DNA from: Lepturacanthus savala
Lineage: Eukaryota; Chordata; Actinopteri; Scombriformes; Trichiuridae
DNA: 64,000 nt
Assembly: GCA_030544235.1 (NCBI GenBank)
Contig: CM060465.1
Coordinates: 27,908,988-27,972,987, forward strand
Direction: 5' to 3'
Shown: positions 58,921 to 64,000 of the stretch, in pieces
Numbering within the stretch: position 1 is the first letter of the stretch
Layout: each line of letters starts with the position of its first letter
Program-made: the position numbers and the translations under genes
Notes under the pieces: generated by a model
What the model was told of the DNA's origin: nothing
Seen by the model: only the letters and a program-made list of their open reading frames with translations
The model's database searches: none

Positions 58921-61498
58921 AAAAGAAACACCAAATTGACTAACATCAAACAAACACAGTGTTATTGAAGAAGCGACTCATCCACTCTTATCCTCGTTTT
59001 GGTCTGAAAACCTGTGAGAATTAGCACCTTTTTTTTTTTTTTTCTAAAAAATAGCATGAATACATCATTTGCATAATGGTCAACCCACTATACACCTGAT
59101 ACATAATTACTGTACTGCTCAGAGGAAAAAAAAAAAACATCAAATACTTTATGATGCAAAAAGCTTTCATAATAAGCAATAGCATATCTTTTCATTTTCT
59201 ATTTTATTTTGTTGCCTTGCCTTTTTTAATAGTGTGAATTAGAACAAACGAGTTGGGTACAGGCAGTCTCCCCGCTCAATACAATACTCCTGCTGCTGCT
59301 GCGAGTGTGCCTGACGTGTAATGGATTATAATAAATACAAGGCTGGAAATAATCCTCTCCCACTCACCAGCGGCATGTGTGATTTTTTTAAATCTCAGGG
59401 AAGTCAAATATTAAGATTGCTGTTCCATTAGCGCGAGTGCGAGCAGGTCCTAACTGAACGCGATACTTAAAATGAAGCTAAGTGGAAGCTCAACCAGGAA
59501 GCCCCAACCTTGCCTTCGCTCTCATTACGCAGGTCTAATAATTCCCTGAAGCGTTTTCACCACATTAGTTTATCTTTCTTCCTGTGTTAGTTCCATTACT
59601 AATCGGCGCTCTTCCTTTTTCTGTCGGTGGTTACTCCCAAACCATTTATCCTTCTGCTTACACTTCCAAATCCTTTAAATCTGTTCAATTCCCCTTTTTT
59701 TTATTCTCATGTTGAACTGCTGCCATGTCACACCGACAATGGCATGAACGTCACCTGAAAAGAGAAAAAAAAAAAAGTGCATTGCATGGGAGATGGTTTT
59801 TTTTCTCTTTTCTACGCCTGTGGAAATAATCCTGTGTTGTCAGTGCGTCAGCCTGACTGCTCAACACTTTTATGCCATCGTTCAAACCTGCAGGCAAGAG
59901 AACGCCACACGGCTCTTTAGCTCACTGACACAAGTGCAGCAGAAGCATTAGCAGAACTACAGCTCTGAAAAAGCGAATATTGTATTATTTTTCTAAGGAT
60001 CGTACCATTTTTAATATAAATGGGGTGGGGAAAATAGTTAAAATGTGCAAATCACATTAATTTACTCACTAATTTACTTTGTTTATAGGTGTATTTTTTT
60101 GTATAACTAACAATTTCTGTTGTTTTATGGTAAATTCTGCTATGCACATGTTCAAATAGGTGTTCATATTTTTAATGCTGAGCTGATATGCACACATCAT
60201 AATGAAATAATCATTAAAAGACATACATACAATCATTATGAGATACTGAACTGTTGAAAGTGAATTACAATAATATTATAAGCAGTAGAAAACGCTATTG
60301 CAATATATATTTTTTTGTAATTCAGCTTCTAGTACAAAGGGTTCCAAATAGTAATGGATTAGAAATTAAAGTAAAAATAATTATACAGCCTTCATGATCT
60401 ATAATAGGGTCTGGAATGTGTAGAAAATTAGTGTAATTGAAAATATATTGTGAAAAACTAGAAGGTAAAATGACTGTTTAGACTCCACTTAACCAGATAT
60501 GTTGTACACTGACAACATGGCTATATTATATTGCTCTAATTTACATATGAGGAATGTATTACACAATAACCACATATGTACATGTTCTGGTCAGTGTAAT
60601 GATCACCAAGTTTTGCACCTGTGGGCCGGACTTATATACAAAATATTGAAATATCCTATCCAATAGTGGTGTAATACTGAACAATATGACTCACTGACTA
60701 TGTTAAAAGTAATGTAATTCTGTCATGTTGCATCTTACAGGGTTATAGAAAAGTGCAACATTTAGAAATGAGAAAATATCTACTCAAACTTTTTTTCCTG
60801 AACAGAATAAGAAGAAAATTCCTGTTTGGAAGGAACACTGTGTCAGTATAAACGGGGCTTAGGGATGAGATGAACTGCACAAATGTTGCGTGTCAAGTGC
60901 CAGGACTTTGCCAGTCAACAAAATGGCTGTCAAAATGAAATGTTAGAAAGATACGAAAGATTATGATAAAATGGTGATTCCTTACAAAAAACTAACACAG
61001 ATAAATCCCACTCTATGATGCCGCTCTGCAGGGTCCCTCTGCAGACCCGAGCAGGCAGCAGCACCTTACTGCAGAGTTGTGGGTGTTTTCATCTGTGCTT
61101 TAGATCATCACAGCTCTGGCAGGATTAAAACAAATCATTTAATTATTTATTTTACAGCATGGATCTCGGCACACTTTACTGTCTCTTCTCGCTTTTGACC
61201 ATCACCTGTTTATTATTTTAGCCAAGAACAAAATTTACATTTAAGATTTTAAGCTTTGCCCTCTTTTCTGCTGTTTAATAAGTGAATAATAAATTACCTT
61301 TAACCTGCTGCTGTATGTATCTCCAGACTTTATGAGAAAATACTAAGAAAATAATACCTTCAATATTATGTTGTACTCAATAAATATACACATATATTTT
61401 TGAACAATCATATGTCATGCATGCAAGTGAATCATCATCATCATCATTATCATTTTTTGGTCATAGCACAAATGCAGAAAATCAATTTGAAATATCAC
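58921..61498. other. Intergenic; mixed-composition block at 59250-59650
   Basis: No gene recognised. 59250-59650 is complex in composition, with several CpGs (gcgcgagtgcgagcagg, gaacgcgatac), and matches no repeat: a weak conserved-element candidate. T/A runs lie near 59027-59043, 59126-59138 and 59766-59776. An ATC-type tract lies at 61431-61450. Confidence 0.4.
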
Positions 61499-61594
61499 CT
61501 GGCTCACTGAGCGCTCCGGCTCCCTCCGTCCCTCGTCCTGCAGCACAAAGTGCAGTCCCACCGTGTGCTTGATGTTCAGCCACAGGCTAGTCAG
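61499..61594 (-). other. Coding-like patch with splice donor (candidate exon)
   Basis: On the minus strand, 96 bases read SLWLNIKHTVGLHFVLQD and continue EGRREPERSVSQ in one open frame, with codons ending mostly in G or C, unlike the AT-rich surroundings. It ends ...AGCCAG followed by gtgata, a plausible splice donor (GT at 61498-61497). An AG acceptor (aacag) lies at the other edge, but it is preceded by a purine-rich A tract rather than a pyrimidine tract, so a normal acceptor is lacking. I do not recognise the peptide. It could be a decayed exon, pseudogene piece, or chance in a small GC-rich patch. Confidence 0.2.
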
Positions 61595-61605
61595 CTGTTG
61601 GCCTC

Positions 61606-61632
61606 TTTTTTTTTTTTTTTTTTCTTTTTTTT
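61606..61632. repeat. T-rich homopolymer tract
   Basis: About 27 bases of T with a single C. On the minus strand it is an A tract directly upstream of the coding-like patch, as might be left by a retroposed sequence in the opposite orientation. Confidence 0.85.
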
Positions 61633-62404
61633 CTCCAATGGCCTACTTTCCAACCAGGATGGAGGAGGTCTTTGGGAACCTGGGGAGAAACACTCCTACA
61701 TCTGTGCATGGCACCTTACAACTTAGATCTTGCACTGTGGCGCTGCGGTTGTGAGTTGCTGTGAGCGATTTTCAACACGGTTTCACATTGGATGGCTGTC
61801 AGCTGGAAGGAATCCAGGTAGTTTTAACCCTGCACCAGTGACGGCTGCACCGCTGCACGCACAACAGTCATATCAGGCTACTGTTAGGTACAGTTTTATC
61901 TATAAATCAATGCAATTGTGCCATTTCACTTGTTAATACTTTCACTTTGTTTTTTACTCTTTTACTTGTTTTTGGACTATAGAATGGATAGTGGACAGGT
62001 ATATAATGTCCTTTACTGTCATGAAAATAATCTCATAAGGATCTCTGACATTTGTTAATTACATGAATTGTTATGCTGAAATCTCAACCAGCCAGAATAA
62101 GGCATAACCTCTTTCAGCATTTCAGCTCCAGAGGATAAATTACTGTCCTTTGATTTGCTTTAAGTAATAAGAGTCACGCAGCCCAGATCCTGCCCTGCAG
62201 GCCCCAAGATAATCATCAGATACACCTCATGTGTGATAACCTCCAACTAGTGAGACACTGTTGTTGTCACTGCAGTGCTGAGGGGGAGCAGGGGGATACA
62301 GCCATATTTTTTTTTTTGGCAGTCACAGCAACTCCTCCTCGTTGTTCCCCAGCGGGTTAGAATTTCCAACTACCATCAGAACTGTAATTTCTTTGCTGAG
62401 ATGT
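61633..62404. other. Intergenic, no recognised feature
   Basis: Unique-looking sequence. The open frames 61563-61754 and 61730-61936 have no recognisable domain. A T run lies at 62308-62318. Confidence 0.45.
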
Positions 62405-62535
62405 TGTTTTTATTAAATTGAATAACCTTTATTTATCCCTTGCGGGAAATTCTTGCAACACGGTGCTCTGGCTTACAGGAATACAATAAGTAAAAATAAA
62501 ATAAAGATACAATTTAAATTATTAAATTACAAAGA
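62405..62535 (-). mobile_element. Antisense LINE/SINE 3' tail
   Basis: The plus strand reads CCTTTATTTATCCCTTGCGG then gaaattcttgcaac, followed by A-rich aataagtaaaaataaaataa. This is the reverse complement form of a common fish retroelement 3' region (tttattnatcccn-gngggaaatt). No coding part. Confidence 0.45.
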
Positions 62536-62539
62536 TTAA

Positions 62540-63485
62540 ATCATATCTATAAAACAAGGAGTGTCTGTATGTCTGTGGCTCACATATCTCTCTGTTTGTC
62601 GGATCAACTTCAACTTTTGGATATAGCTTGTGCACGGCATGATGGTGTGTATCCTCTTTTTGTGGAATTTTTTGGATAGATATTCAAAACACCATTATTA
62701 TCATTGAAAGTTAAAATCCCATAGGTGTGCTGCAGTGGTGTAGGGGTAGAGCGCTCGCATTTTAAGCAGCAGACCTAGATTCGAGTCCCAGCTGTAGCAT
62801 TTCTTGCTGCATGTCTTCCTATCTGGCTGCTGTATAATAAAAGCATCTATGCCCCCCTCCAAAAAAAAAAAAAATGAAAATTATATCAAAGTGCTATCCT
62901 GCAGCAGCGTGTATCCTACTACAGCGTAAAGCTCCGTATCCGGAAACTCCTCCTCATGTCGCTTCACAATAACATTTCAAAATAACGTCCTGTTTTTTCC
63001 TGCAATGATCGTGCAGCCAATGTAATAGTATTCTCTAACGTTTCTCAAAAACCACACACTAAGACGTTAGCCAGTTTAGCTGCTAATTTATTTCTCACGC
63101 TAACAGGTCTTATTCCAAGACGCATTCACAGCCACTCAGGAAATCCCAACACTATCATCTAACAGAACACACACATAACAATAACAAGGTACAAAGTAAG
63201 ACATTATCATAATCTTTTATTTGGACGATCAATGCAATTTCAAAACTGATATGTAGAATGACTTTCAACATAAATTCTAGCCTTGTTTTTACAATAACTG
63301 TATTTTATTGTCTCTCCTTACCTCAATGTATGGCCATGTCTTACCCAATGTACAATTTGTTTATCAAGACTATGTAACAGTTCAACACACCCTCCCTCAT
63401 TCAAATATGATAATTCTACTAAGCTTCCATTTTTCTATAGGAATACACACTTCCTACAGGTCCTGCACAAGTATATCAATAGTTA
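62540..63485 (+). mobile_element. Dispersed ~0.9-kb element (family Y), copy 2, with SINE inside
   Basis: Matches the reverse complement of 33540-34432 from tctataaaacaagg at 62545 to about ctgcacaagtatatcaatag at 63480. Matches are strong at tgtggctcacatatctctct, tggaattttttggata, AGCGTAAAGCTCCGTAT, CCAAGACGCATTCACAG, CAAAACTGATATGTAGA and TTACAATAACTGTATTT. A tRNA-derived SINE (62722-62879) interrupts it. The open frame 63308-63514 is not a gene. Confidence 0.7.
62722..62879 (+). mobile_element. tRNA-derived SINE with A-tail
   Basis: Clear RNA polymerase III promoter: A box TGGTGTAGGGGTAGAGC (62737-62753) and B box GATTCGAGTCC (62778-62788). The body has gcatttcttgctgcatgtct and ends TAATAAAAGC followed by an A run (about 62864-62875), as in a known type of fish SINE ending in ...aataaaggc. 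Because it interrupts family Y, it inserted later. Not a functional tRNA gene: no matching acceptor or anticodon stem is seen. Confidence 0.75.
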
Positions 63486-64000
63486 CAAATTATTATAAAA
63501 ATGACAAAACTTAGCCAAAACTGTAACCACACATGTGCACAAGTTGCTCTATATTTTTATGCTTTTGCTTTTAAATGGAATGTCTAAAGCAAAGATAACT
63601 GAAAACACACACACACAATATACAAAAATAAAATATAAACATAAAATATCAGGTGTGCTGGTTGTTGCGCATTAAAAGTGTCTGTGTGTGTGTAAAATTG
63701 TTTGGTGTAACACGATGCTGATCCCACTACAGTATGCAATGTGTTCAAACCAGGCTAGGGGGAGCTTAGCATTAGCGCTCAACAGGAGTTAAAAATAACA
63801 TGCTTAAACGCAGTGCTCTTAGTAAGCGGTGGTAATGTTAACAAGCTTGACTAGTTAGCTTCCACTTTCAGACTATTACAAGCTTAACAGCATGTTGTGA
63901 AGGGACAGAGCTCAACTTGCTGATGGGAGACAGCTGTGTGGATCGAGGAAACAAACACTTTAATGTATCAGCTGAAAAGATTTTCTTCTGTGTGTATGTG
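63486..64000. other. Intergenic, short CA/TG tracts
   Basis: Short CA (about 63606-63618) and TG (about 63681-63694) tracts. The stretch 63730-63880 (gctagggggagcttagcatt...) is moderately complex and not recognised. Confidence 0.45.

Noticed and set aside
2390..61450. Tandem arrays resembling CRISPR or satellite structure (ATC, AAT and CA runs)
   Set aside because: They are simple microsatellites without spaced repeats; the window is vertebrate DNA.
62722..62879. A tRNA gene, because of clear A and B boxes
   Set aside because: The B box and A box belong to a SINE: a SINE body and A-rich tail follow, and no complete cloverleaf can be drawn.

Overview
The window is AT-rich vertebrate DNA with many microsatellites and many decayed transposable elements. 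The repeat families point to a teleost fish, most likely a percomorph: Tc1-like and piggyBac-like TTAA elements, tRNA-derived SINEs, L2/CR1-like LINE pieces, and a dispersed repeat with recurring GATCCCCTGACTTT / GCATGTTAGCATGCT phrases. I found no protein-coding gene I can name. Open frames are short and most lie in repeats, microsatellites or antisense to non-coding sequence. The window reads as a gene desert or a very long intron. Species and neighbouring genes cannot be told from it.

Layout. 1-13.7 kb: mostly unique DNA with LINE scraps (0.99, 1.6, 7.4-8.6, 10.9-11.15, 11.45 kb), a Tc1-like fragment (5.8 kb) and (AC)n/(AT)n tracts. 14.27-15.51 kb: a stack of elements (piggyBac-like end, then a tRNA-derived SINE split by a Tc1-like deletion derivative). 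15.53-16.45 kb: a CpG-rich island. 17.5-18.2 kb: a small direct duplication. 20.33-30.1 kb: the most notable structure, a tandem segmental duplication whose two copies keep highly similar blocks of complex, non-repeat sequence (about 90-95% by eye in the best block) while different elements have invaded each copy. 33.5-34.4 and 62.5-63.5 kb: two inverted copies of one ~0.9 kb element. 37.6-37.9 kb: a second CpG-rich island holding an exon-like block with good splice signals. 38.1-42.7 kb: piggyBac-like element, SINE, Tc1-like element and a further dispersed repeat. 47-51.7 kb: a dispersed percomorph-type repeat, a Tc1-type palindrome and an unassigned DNA transposon. 53.7-64 kb: LINE ends, a piggyBac-like element carrying a long CA/CG tract, one weak coding-like patch at 61.5 kb, and a SINE nested in the second copy of the 0.9 kb element.

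Function, if any, is probably regulatory. The duplicated blocks at 20.3-21.0/27.0-27.7 kb and 25.1-25.4/29.7-30.1 kb are the strongest candidates for conserved non-coding elements, and the two CpG islands are the best candidates for promoters. Both are inferences; cross-species alignment and transcript data would decide.
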